From the NCBI GenBank assembly GCA_964509545.1, contig CAZDXQ010000093.1:1-5252 (forward strand): a stretch of DNA of 5,252 nucleotides, given 5' to 3'. The position numbers and the translations under genes are program-made. A model generated the notes under the pieces. It did no database searches. It saw only the letters and a program-made list of their open reading frames with translations, and had not been told where the DNA came from. This document shows positions 1 to 5,250 of this stretch, piece after piece (position 1 is the first letter of the stretch; each line of letters begins with the position of its first letter). The stretch comes from JADJWR01 sp964509545 (GTDB lineage Bacteria > Pseudomonadota > Gammaproteobacteria > Burkholderiales > Burkholderiaceae_F).

Positions 1-124
1 CTGCGGCCCAGTTCACCCACGGTCCCAACGGTACGGAGGGTAGTCCAGTGAGCGCGCCGGGCCGTCCCAAGCGCGAATCCTTGACGCGTGAGCGTCAAGG
101 TCGCCCGATCAGCGCGTCGGGCCG
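1..124 (+). repeat. Left copy of a dispersed repeat with 60-bp periodicity, upstream of waaC
   Basis: Bases 1-54 are an exact reverse complement of 5197-5250. After a short diverged stretch the match resumes at AAGCGCGAATCCTT (69-82 here, 5168-5181 on the other copy). Inside the copy, the 28-base core at 37-64 recurs at 97-124 with 21 of 28 bases identical, an exact 60-bp step. The core reads roughly AGGGTAGTCCAGTGAGCG followed by CGCCGGGCCG. The copy carries an SD-like GGAGGG (35-40) before a GTG (48-50) and a hairpin at 79-100. It is oriented so that these signals point into waaC. It starts at the very edge of the window, so its true left boundary is unseen. There are no transposase, IS ends or CRISPR-like spacers. 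It looks like a dispersed intergenic repeat; its family is not identified. Confidence 0.85.
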
Positions 125-167
125 GCAGCGCAGCGCATCTTCGATCCATCGGCCCCAGGGCGCATGA
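48..167 (+). CDS. Possible 39-residue leader ORF inside the repeat, overlapping the waaC start
   Basis: A GTG at 48-50 sits 7 bases after GGAGGG (35-40), a strong Shine-Dalgarno placement. The frame stays open for 39 codons and ends in a TGA at 165-167 that overlaps the waaC start codon as ATGA. The peptide begins VSAPGRPKRES and repeats a weaker version (ISASGRQ) exactly 20 codons later, because the 60-bp DNA repeat preserves the frame. It is rich in Arg, Ser, Gly and Pro, with no hydrophobic segment or known domain. If translated, it could feed ribosomes into waaC, whose own SD is weak. It may equally be a by-product of repeat DNA. No function is assigned, and coding status is uncertain. 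Confidence 0.25.
   Translation: MSAPGRPKRESLTRERQGRPISASGRQRSASSIHRPQGA
79..100 (+). other. Perfect 9-bp hairpin with GUGA tetraloop in the waaC leader
   Basis: CCTTGACGC (79-87) and GCGTCAAGG (92-100) are exact reverse complements separated by GTGA, which as RNA is a GNRA-type tetraloop. The 3' arm ends in AAGG, the position where the right-hand copy has an SD-like sequence for its second GTG. There is no following T run, so it is not a typical intrinsic terminator. The equivalent hairpin of the other repeat copy lies at 5151-5171. Confidence 0.6.
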
Positions 168-1153
168 GTGGCGATCGTTTTCTGATCGTCAAGACTTCGT
201 CGATGGGCGACGTGGTGCACGCAGCGCCGCTCGCGTCGGACCTGGCGCGCCGATTTCCCGGCGCGCCGATCGACTGGCTGGTCGAGGAGAGTTTCGCCGC
301 GATTGCACGCATGCACGAGGCGGTCGATCGCGTCGTCACCGTGGCGGTGCGCCGCTGGCGCCGGGCCCCTCTTGCCGCGTCCACTTGGCGCGAGGTCGGC
401 GCGGCCAGAGCGCTGCTGCGCGGACAGCGTTACACGGCGATCCTCGACTGCCAGGGACTGCTGAAGAGCGCCTATCTGGCGCGCTGGGCACAGGGTCCAC
501 GCTGGGGCTTCGACCGCAACAGTGCCCGCGAACCGCTGGCAGCGCTGCTGTATACGTACTCCGTCGCAATCGAGCGCGACCAGCACGCGATTGCACGCAA
601 CCGGGCGCTCGGGCAGGCGGCCTGCGGCACCGACACGCGTTCGCCGCCCTCGTTTGGCCTGACGGTGCCGCCGCTGACCGACCGGACGCTGATCGAGGCC
701 ACCTCGACGCCGTACGCGGTGCTTCTGACCAACGCCAGCCGCGCGACCAAGCGCTGGCCCGACGATCGTTGGCAGGCGGTCGGACGCCATCTGCATGACC
801 GTGGACTGCGCTTGCTGCTTTTCGCCGGCAGCGCACAGGAGGAGCTGGACACGCGGGCGCGGGCCGCTGGCATGGCTGCGGCGTGGGTGGCGCCGCGGTG
901 CGCGCTCGATGCGGTCGCCGCGGTGCTGGCGCGCGCCCGGATCGTCATCGGACTCGATACCGGCCTGTCGCATCTGGCGGCAGCGGTGGGCGCCCCCACC
1001 CTCGGCATCTTCTGCGATTACGACCGGCGGCTGGTCGGCATCACCGGCGCCGCGCACTGCGCCAGCCTCGGCGGCGTCGACTCGCCGCCGGCCGCCGCGG
1101 CCGTCATCGGGACGGTCGATGAACTCCTCGCTGCAGTCGAAACATCGCCGTGA
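164..1153 (+). CDS. waaC: Lipopolysaccharide heptosyltransferase I
   Basis: This cytoplasmic GT-B glycosyltransferase of family GT9 adds the first L-glycero-D-manno-heptose from its ADP-activated donor onto Kdo-lipid A during LPS inner-core synthesis. The 329-residue length fits the family. The N-terminus has the WaaC signature FLIVKTSSMGDVVHA (6-20), with Asp16 at the place of the catalytic Asp13 of E. coli WaaC. The acceptor-domain stretch LDCQGLLKSA (94-103) and GFDRNSAREPLA (115-126) are also typical. In the C-terminal domain, Lys196 lies in ASRATKRWP (191-199), and the nucleotide-sugar motif DTGLSHLAAAVGAPTLG spans 265-281. The ATG at 164 is chosen because it places this signature at the usual distance from the terminus. 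AGGG (157-160) is only 3 bases before it, a poor SD, but the ATG overlaps the stop of an upstream mini-ORF as ATGA. The gene overlaps waaA by 4 bases (GTGA), indicating a co-translated pair. Confidence 0.96.
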   Translation: MSGDRFLIVKTSSMGDVVHAAPLASDLARRFPGAPIDWLVEESFAAIARMHEAVDRVVTVAVRRWRRAPLAASTWREVGAARALLRGQRYTAILDCQGLLKSAYLARWAQGPRWGFDRNSAREPLAALLYTYSVAIERDQHAIARNRALGQAACGTDTRSPPSFGLTVPPLTDRTLIEATSTPYAVLLTNASRATKRWPDDRWQAVGRHLHDRGLRLLLFAGSAQEELDTRARAAGMAAAWVAPRCALDAVAAVLARARIVIGLDTGLSHLAAAVGAPTLGIFCDYDRRLVGITGAAHCASLGGVDSPPAAAAVIGTVDELLAAVETSP

Positions 1154-2457
1154 CTGTCGGGCAGCGGTTCGCGCTTGCGCTGTACTCGATCGGCTGGTGG
1201 TTGGCGGCACCGCTGGCGGCGGTCTACCTCCTCTGGCGCAGCCTTGCCCAGCGCGAATACCGCCGGCACTGGGGCGAGCGCTTCTTCGGCCATGGGCCGC
1301 GGCCGGCGAACGGGCGGCCTGTGATCTGGGTGCACGCCGTCTCGGTGGGCGAGACGCGTGCGGCACAGCCGCTGATCGAACGCCTGGCGCGCGACCTGCC
1401 CGCAGCGTCGTTCCTGTTGACGCATATGACGCCCACCGGCCGCGCGGTCGGCGCCTCCATCGTCGCCGCCTTGCCGGGCCGGGTGACCCAGCGCTACCTG
1501 CCTTACGACCTGCGCTGCGCCGTCTCCCGTTTCCTGCGCGAGGTCAAGCCGTCGGTCGGCGTGGTGATGGAAACGGAGATCTGGCCGAATCTGATGCAGG
1601 CAGCGCAGCGGATGCGTGTGCCGATGCTGCTCGCCAACGCCCGGCTGTCCGAGAAGTCGGCAATACGCGGGCTGCGCTTCGCCGCGCTGTTGCGGCCGGC
1701 CGCTGCGGCCTTTGCCCGCGTCGCGGCACAGAGCGAAGGCGACCGCCGCCGCATCGCGCGCTGGTTCGACGGTTCCATCGACGTGACAGGCAACCTGAAG
1801 TTCGACATCGCCGTCGACGACGAACGGGTCGCTGCCGGCCGCGCGCTGCGCGCAGCATGGAGCGCGCGGCCGGTGTGGCTCGCCGCCAGCACGCGCGAGG
1901 GCGAGGAGGCATTGCTGCTTTCCGCGCTGGCGCGGCGCCGCGGGAAATTCGACTCTGACCCCGTTTTTGTTCTGGTGCCGCGGCATCCGCAGCGTTTCGA
2001 CGATGTGGCGCGGCTGATCGAGGCGCAGGGCTTCAGGTGCCTGCGCCGCTCGCGCGGGCCGTGGCCGGAGCAGCCGGCCGCCGATACGGTGCTGCTCGGC
2101 GACACGATGGGCGAGATGGCGCTGTACTACGCGGCCGCGGACGTGGCGCTGATCGGCGGCAGCCTGCGCAATTTCGGCGCACAGAACCTGATCGAGCCGT
2201 GCGCGATCGGCACGCCGGTCGTGCTCGGGCCAAGCACCTTCAACTTCGCGCAGGCGGCGGCCGACGCGCTGGCCGCCGGCGCGGCGCTGCAGGTGCGCGA
2301 CGCCGACGAGGCACTGGCGGTGATGGAGGCACTCGCCAGCGACCGGCAGCGACGGGAGCAGATGGGCCGTGCCGCGCGCGCGTTCGCCGCAGCACATCGC
2401 GGTGCGACCGGCCGCATCGCGGCCATCGTGCGCGAGCTCCTTGCCGGCGCGGCGTGA
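1150..2457 (+). CDS. waaA: 3-deoxy-D-manno-octulosonic acid (Kdo) transferase
   Basis: WaaA (KdtA, family GT30) transfers Kdo from CMP-Kdo to the lipid A precursor at the cytoplasmic face of the inner membrane, supplying the acceptor for WaaC. The 435-residue protein begins with a hydrophobic anchor at about 8-29 (ALALYSIGWWLAAPLAAVYL). VIWVHAVSVGE (58-68) follows, with Glu68 matching the catalytic base of the family. Other family blocks are METEIWPNLM (140-149), VTGNLKFD (212-219), LVPRHPQRF (275-283), GDTMGEM (317-323) and GGSLRNFGAQNLIEP (336-350). The last block has Gln where E. coli has His in GGHNPLE, which is within the variation I would expect in betaproteobacteria. The start is the GTG that overlaps the waaC stop as GTGA. 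No good SD precedes it, so translational coupling is inferred. Whether it adds one or two Kdo residues cannot be read from sequence. Its stop is 6 bp from the stop of the convergent tolC-family gene. Confidence 0.96.
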   Translation: MTVGQRFALALYSIGWWLAAPLAAVYLLWRSLAQREYRRHWGERFFGHGPRPANGRPVIWVHAVSVGETRAAQPLIERLARDLPAASFLLTHMTPTGRAVGASIVAALPGRVTQRYLPYDLRCAVSRFLREVKPSVGVVMETEIWPNLMQAAQRMRVPMLLANARLSEKSAIRGLRFAALLRPAAAAFARVAAQSEGDRRRIARWFDGSIDVTGNLKFDIAVDDERVAAGRALRAAWSARPVWLAASTREGEEALLLSALARRRGKFDSDPVFVLVPRHPQRFDDVARLIEAQGFRCLRRSRGPWPEQPAADTVLLGDTMGEMALYYAAADVALIGGSLRNFGAQNLIEPCAIGTPVVLGPSTFNFAQAAADALAAGAALQVRDADEALAVMEALASDRQRREQMGRAARAFAAAHRGATGRIAAIVRELLAGAA

Positions 2458-2463
2458 GCCGGA

Positions 2464-3798
2464 TCAGCGCTCGAGCAGCGCGTTGACCGATTGCAGCGAA
2501 TCGTCCTGCAGGCTGCCGGCGGCGGCCTGCAGCCGCAGGCCGTTGACGAGGAAGTCGTAGCGCGCCTTCTTCAGGTCGCGCTGCGTGTTGTACAGCTGTG
2601 TCTGGGCGTTGAGCACGTCGAGGTTGATCCGCACGCCGACCCGGTAGCCCAGCCGCGTCGATTCCAGCTGGCTCTTGGCCGAGACCTCGGCCGATTCGAG
2701 CGCCCGTACCTGCGCCAGGCCGAAGTCCACGCCCGTGTAGGCCTGGCGCGCCCCCTGCGCGGCATTGCGGCGCGCTTGTTCGAGGTCCTGCTTGCTGCGT
2801 TCCTCGTTGGCCAGCGCCTCGCGGATCCGGCTCTGCGTCAGGCCGCCGGTGTACAGGGGCCAGTTCAACTGCACGCCGACGGTGCCGTTGCGGGTCGTGT
2901 TGCTGGCGTTCGAATTCGTGCTGCCGTCGGAGCGATTGACCTGCGCCGAAGCGACGAGGTCGACGGTCGGCCGCTCGCCGTAGCGGGCGCGCTGCGTTTC
3001 GCGGCTGGCGATCTCGGCATTGGCCCGTGCCGCCAGCACCGTGAAGCTGGCGTCCTCGGCCCGCTTGGCCCAGGCCTCGATCTCGGCCGGCTGCGGCGCA
3101 GTCAGTTGTGGCGCCTCGCGCAGCGGCACGAGGTCGCCGGGCTCGCGGCCGATGATCGCGCGCAGCGCATTGCGGCGGACGATCAGGTCGCCGAGCGCGA
3201 CCTGTTCCTGGGCCACGATCTGGTCGTAGCGCGCCTGCGCCTCGTGCGTGTCGACGATGGTCTTCGTCCCGACCTCGAACTCGCGGCGTGCCTGCGCCAG
3301 TTGCTCGGCCACGGCCTTCTTGTTCGCGGCGATCGCCTCCAGCGCATCCTGTGCCGCCAGCACATCGAAGTACGCCTGGGTCACGCGCAGCAGCAAGTCC
3401 TGCCGCGCCTGCGCCAGCACTGCTTCGGCCGCCTGTACCGACAGCTTGGCCTGCGTCACCGCCTCGTCGTTCTGCGGCCGATAAAGCGGCATGTTGAAGC
3501 TGATCGACGGCCCCCAGCTCGAATAGGTGCGGTTCACGTCCGGCGAGCGTGAATCGAAGTTGTTCAGTGCTGCGCCGAAGCCGGCGCTGACCGCCGGTCG
3601 CGTAGCCGACAGCGCCTGCGGCTCGCGCTCGGCCGCCGCCTGCCGTGCAAAACGCGCCGAGGCGTAGGTCGCATCGTTGCTCAGCGCGTCCTGGTAGATC
3701 GCCAGCAGATCGCTGCGCTTGGCCTGCTGCGCCGCTGCCGGCGCGCTGGCCAGCAGCACGGCCGAGGTCAGTGCGGCGAGGGGAAGGCGGATGAACAT
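2464..3798 (-). CDS. tolC: TolC-family outer membrane efflux/secretion protein
   Basis: This is a trimeric outer membrane channel subunit that would work with inner-membrane RND, ABC or MFS pumps and a periplasmic adaptor for drug efflux or type I secretion. The 444 residues match the TolC family. A Sec signal peptide covers about 1-23 (MFIRLPLAALTSAVLLASAP then AAA), with likely cleavage before QQAKRSD. There is no lipobox Cys, so it is TolC-like rather than an OprM/CusC-type lipoprotein. The two homologous halves are visible: LRVTQAYFDVLAAQDALEAI (137-156) and EVGTKTIVDTHEAQARYD (175-192) in the first, then PLYTGGLTQSRIREA (314-328) and GYRVGVRINLDVLNAQTQLY (384-403) in the second. The rest is mostly long amphipathic helix. 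The start is supported by GGAG (3808-3805) 6 bases before the ATG. No pump or adaptor gene lies in the window, so the partner is unknown. A 194-bp hairpin-rich gap separates it from the rhodanese gene upstream on the same strand. Confidence 0.95.
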   Translation of the reverse strand: MFIRLPLAALTSAVLLASAPAAAQQAKRSDLLAIYQDALSNDATYASARFARQAAAEREPQALSATRPAVSAGFGAALNNFDSRSPDVNRTYSSWGPSISFNMPLYRPQNDEAVTQAKLSVQAAEAVLAQARQDLLLRVTQAYFDVLAAQDALEAIAANKKAVAEQLAQARREFEVGTKTIVDTHEAQARYDQIVAQEQVALGDLIVRRNALRAIIGREPGDLVPLREAPQLTAPQPAEIEAWAKRAEDASFTVLAARANAEIASRETQRARYGERPTVDLVASAQVNRSDGSTNSNASNTTRNGTVGVQLNWPLYTGGLTQSRIREALANEERSKQDLEQARRNAAQGARQAYTGVDFGLAQVRALESAEVSAKSQLESTRLGYRVGVRINLDVLNAQTQLYNTQRDLKKARYDFLVNGLRLQAAAGSLQDDSLQSVNALLER

Positions 3799-3833
3799 GG
3801 GTGGCTCCGGAAAATCAGCGGTGAAACTCGCAT

Positions 3834-3866
3834 CTCAGTGGCGCCCGGCCGCCCGAAGCCACTGAG
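3834..3866. repeat. 9-bp inverted repeat in the tolC 5' region
   Basis: CTCAGTGGC (3834-3842) and GCCACTGAG (3858-3866) are perfect reverse complements around a 15-base GC-rich loop. It lies 36 bases upstream of the tolC start and directly abuts the next hairpin at 3867. No T run follows on either strand. It could be part of a dispersed intergenic repeat, an mRNA structure in the tolC leader, or a binding site; nothing in the sequence decides between these. Confidence 0.55.
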
Positions 3867-3883
3867 CGCCCCCTCGGGGGGCG
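3867..3883. terminator. Compact G/C hairpin between rhodanese and tolC, possible terminator or processing site
   Basis: CGCCCCC (3867-3873) and GGGGGCG (3877-3883) form a perfect 7-bp stem with a 3-base loop. It would be a very stable RNA hairpin for transcripts leaving the pcm-rhodanese pair. No U tract follows on the minus strand, so intrinsic termination would be of the U-less kind if it happens at all. My impression is that similar C5-TCG-G5 hairpins are common between genes in Burkholderiales-type genomes; this was not checked. Confidence 0.4.
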
Positions 3884-3931
3884 AGGCTGGACATGAGCCG
3901 GCGCCTGCGTGCCGGCGAACGCCTGACGAGC

Positions 3932-3955
3932 CGGCCGGGCCTGCCAGCCCGGCCG
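3932..3955. terminator. Perfect 9-bp hairpin downstream of the rhodanese gene, possible terminator
   Basis: CGGCCGGGC (3932-3940) and GCCCGGCCG (3947-3955) pair perfectly around the loop CTGCCA. It lies 37 bases beyond the rhodanese stop on the minus strand, the usual place for a terminator or 3'-end stabiliser. No T run follows. A weaker 6-bp pair, GCCGGC at 3897-3902 with 3911-3916, lies between this hairpin and the one at 3867-3883. The whole 3799-3992 gap is thus mostly structured sequence with no gene seen in it. Confidence 0.45.
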
Positions 3956-3992
3956 CGGAACAGCGGGCGAAAACGAGCGTGGGGGCTTCATT

Positions 3993-4316
3993 TCAGTAGG
4001 TGGCCATCCGCGGATCGACCTGGCGCGCCCAGGCATCGACGCCGCCGCTGAGGTTGTAGACATCGGCAAAACCCTGCCGGGCCAGCCACATCGCCACATG
4101 CGCGCTGCGCGCGCCGTGGTGGCAGATGCAAACCAGCGGCTGCTCGGGATCGAGCGCCTCGGCCTCGACCGGCAGCGTGCGCATCGGCATCAGCCGGCTG
4201 CCGGCGATCTGGCAGATCTGGAACTCCCAGGGCTCGCGCACGTCGAGCAGTTGCGGCGCCGGTCGGTCCGGATCCTGCAGCCACTGGGCGAGTGCGGGCG
4301 CCGAAATCGTCTTCAT
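3993..4316 (-). CDS. Single-domain rhodanese-like sulfurtransferase
   Basis: This small cytoplasmic protein would carry sulfane sulfur as a persulfide on one Cys. The physiological donor and acceptor are unknown. The 107-residue length matches GlpE/PspE-size single-domain rhodaneses. LLDVREPWEF (23-32) is the N-terminal rhodanese motif. The active-site loop is Cys65-HHGA-Arg70, the six-residue length typical of sulfurtransferases rather than the seven-residue loop of Cdc25-type phosphatases. LSGGVDAWA (89-97) is the C-terminal motif. There is no signal peptide. I place the start at ATG 4316-4314, which overlaps the upstream stop as TGATG. A TTG one codon earlier is also in frame but less likely. 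No clear SD precedes the start, so re-initiation after the methyltransferase gene is inferred. The two genes probably form one transcriptional and translational unit. Confidence 0.92.
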   Translation of the reverse strand: MKTISAPALAQWLQDPDRPAPQLLDVREPWEFQICQIAGSRLMPMRTLPVEAEALDPEQPLVCICHHGARSAHVAMWLARQGFADVYNLSGGVDAWARQVDPRMATY

Positions 4317-5005
4317 CAAAAACGGAAGCTCGACGGCCGCCAGGCGTTCGCCAGCGGCTTGACCACCGTCTCGAACAGTTTCAGCGTGTCGAACGCGGAC
4401 TCGTCGACGCGGGTGACGATCTGCGCCGTCATCACCGGCGCATCGCCGACGATCGCCGCCAGCCGGCCGCCGATCTTCAGCTGCGCCAGCAGTTGCTGCG
4501 GCAGCACGGGCAGGGAGCCGGACATGATGATCACGTCGTAGGGCGCTTTCGCCGGCCAGCCGCGCGCGCCGTCGCCGGTTTCGACGCGCACGTTGCGCAC
4601 GCCGTTGCGTTCCAGGTTGGCGGCGCCGAAGCCGGCCAGCAGCGGGTTGATCTCGATGGTCAGCACGTGCTGCGCCTTGTGCGCGGCCAGCGCCGCCATG
4701 TAGCCGGAGCCGGTGCCGACCTCGAGCACGTGCTCGTGCGCACGGATGCCCAGCTCCTGCAGCAGGCGCGCTTCCACCTTCGGCGCCAGCATACTCTCAC
4801 CGGTATCGACGCCGTCGATCTTCAGCGGGATTTCCATGTCGGTGAAGGCGAGCAGCCGGTAGGCACGCGGCACGAACTGCTCACGGCGCACGACCAACAG
4901 CAGGTCGAGCACCGACTGGTCGAGCACCTCCCACGGACGGATCTGCTGCTCGACCATGTTCTGGCGCGCGCGCTCGATGTCCAGCGACGGCAGCTCGGGG
5001 GTCAT
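4316..5005 (-). CDS. Protein-L-isoaspartate O-methyltransferase family protein (Pcm-like)
   Basis: This is a class I SAM-dependent methyltransferase of the Pcm/PIMT family, whose classical members methylate L-isoaspartyl residues so that damaged proteins can be repaired. The protein has 229 residues. The SAM-binding motif I is VLEVGTGSGY (93-102), the acidic strand-2 residue is in LTIEIN (115-120), and YDVIIMSGSLPVLPQQLL (156-173) covers the motif II region. The pre-methyltransferase loop reads GESMLAPKVEARLLQ (69-83). Canonical enzymes have a Ser in the I-S-A/Q-P motif here, but this protein has Leu73, so isoaspartyl repair activity is not assured. I recognise it as a betaproteobacterial Pcm-like subgroup found near rhodanese and tolC genes. 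The ATG at 5005 is 7 bases after a weak GAGAGA SD; Met17 is the next possible start. Its stop overlaps the rhodanese start (TGATG). Confidence 0.88.
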   Translation of the reverse strand: MTPELPSLDIERARQNMVEQQIRPWEVLDQSVLDLLLVVRREQFVPRAYRLLAFTDMEIPLKIDGVDTGESMLAPKVEARLLQELGIRAHEHVLEVGTGSGYMAALAAHKAQHVLTIEINPLLAGFGAANLERNGVRNVRVETGDGARGWPAKAPYDVIIMSGSLPVLPQQLLAQLKIGGRLAAIVGDAPVMTAQIVTRVDESAFDTLKLFETVVKPLANAWRPSSFRF

Positions 5006-5016
5006 CGGGAAATCTC

Positions 5017-5035
5017 TCGGCTTCGAAGCGGCCGA
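5017..5035 (-). other. Small hairpin or palindrome in the pcm 5' leader
   Basis: On the minus strand, TCGGC (5035-5031) can pair with GCCGA (5021-5017). Alternatively, the inner 10-base palindrome GCTTCGAAGC (5020-5029) could act as a symmetric DNA site. The structure reaches into the weak SD of the pcm-like gene. The plus-strand text at 5021-5034 matches 5179-5192 in the repeat at 13 of 14 bases, so this may be a degenerate fragment of the same repeat family. Confidence 0.3.
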
Positions 5036-5038
5036 ATC

Positions 5039-5203
5039 TTAGCAACCCGACGCGTCGGCGCCGCGGCATTCGATGCCGCACGGACGACGCTCTGTCGCGC
5101 GCCAGCCGCGCACGATCGCGTTCGGCCGGCCCGGCGCGTTCACTGGGCTACCTTCTCGCTGCGCTCGAAGGATTCGCGCTTCGGAGCGGCCGTGCTCGCT
5201 CAC
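5039..5203 (-). CDS. Possible 54-residue leader ORF inside the right-hand repeat
   Basis: On the minus strand, GGAGGG (5216-5211) is followed 7 bases later by GTG (5203-5201), the same arrangement as in the left repeat. The frame runs 54 codons to TAA at 5041-5039, 33 bases before the pcm-like start. A second in-frame GTG occurs exactly 20 codons later (5143-5141) and starts VNAPGRP, close to the VSAPGRP of the left copy. The peptide is Arg-rich and has four Cys in its C-terminal part, without a recognisable domain or membrane segment. It is listed because it carries initiation signals; it may be repeat DNA rather than a gene. Confidence 0.2.
   Translation of the reverse strand: MSEHGRSEARILRAQREGSPVNAPGRPNAIVRGWRATERRPCGIECRGADASGC
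5063..5079. other. Perfect 7-bp hairpin in the region upstream of pcm
   Basis: GCGGCAT (5063-5069) and ATGCCGC (5073-5079) pair perfectly around a 3-base TCG loop. A separate 10-base palindrome, CGACGCGTCG, lies at 5048-5057. Both are between the repeat and the pcm-like gene. No T run follows, and no convincing -35/-10 pair was found nearby. Role unknown. Confidence 0.4.
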
Positions 5204-5250
5204 TGGACTACCCTCCGTACCGTTGGGACCGTGGGTGAACTGGGCCGCAG
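5127..5250 (-). repeat. Right copy of the dispersed repeat, inverted, upstream of the pcm-like gene
   Basis: Bases 5197-5250 are an exact reverse complement of 1-54, and AAGCGCGAATCCTT recurs at 5181-5168. Read on the minus strand, the 28-base core at 5214-5187 recurs at 5154-5127, again exactly 60 bp apart. Its second unit (TAGCCCAGTGAACG then CGCCGGGCCG) is closer to the left first unit than to the left second unit, so the units appear to diverge independently. The copy includes the hairpin at 5151-5171 and points toward the pcm-like gene. Only two bases of sequence lie beyond the match, so the outer boundary is unknown. Confidence 0.85.
5151..5171 (-). other. Hairpin in right repeat copy, equivalent to that at 79-100
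   Basis: On the minus strand, CCTTC (5171-5167) pairs with GAAGG (5155-5151). Then come opposed GA/GA bases, which can form tandem sheared G-A pairs in RNA, and two further GC pairs close the loop GCA. The outer fifth pair is C-G here but G-C in the left hairpin, a compensatory change. The 3' arm contains AAGG, which is 7 bases before the second in-frame GTG (5143-5141), so folding would hide that SD-like site. Confidence 0.45.

Noticed and set aside
37..124. CRISPR-like direct repeats
   Set aside because: Only two imperfect units per locus, the interval between units is itself conserved between the two loci, and there are no cas genes; this is a tandem repeat, not repeat-spacer architecture.
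88..798. Plus-strand frame of 236 codons overlapping waaC in another frame
   Set aside because: waaC in its own frame contains all catalytic motifs. The alternative frame is Arg/Ala-rich and featureless.
95..1366. Long open frame of 423 codons on the minus strand across waaC and the start of waaA
   Set aside because: It is antisense to clearly recognisable waaC and waaA, has an Arg/Ala/Gly/Pro-rich composition without motifs, and is a usual by-product of GC-rich third positions.
1018..2397. Open frame of 459 codons on the minus strand opposite waaA
   Set aside because: It overlaps an intact, motif-complete Kdo transferase; the predicted protein is His/Arg/Gln-rich with no domain, typical of antisense reading in high-GC DNA.
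2491..3552. Open frame of 353 codons on the plus strand opposite tolC
   Set aside because: It is the mirror of the tolC coding strand with repetitive Arg/Leu/Val composition and no family motif; tolC on the other strand has a signal peptide, SD and full family structure.
4317..4319. TTG start for the rhodanese gene, one codon before the ATG
   Set aside because: The immediately following ATG is the stronger initiator and gives the common TGATG coupling with the upstream stop; neither has an SD that would favour TTG.
5036..5064. Possible sigma-70 promoter for the pcm-like gene, with TAAGAT (5041-5036, minus strand) as a -10
   Set aside because: The hexamer at 17-bp spacing (GCGGCG) bears no likeness to TTGACA, and an isolated -10-like hexamer is not enough evidence.
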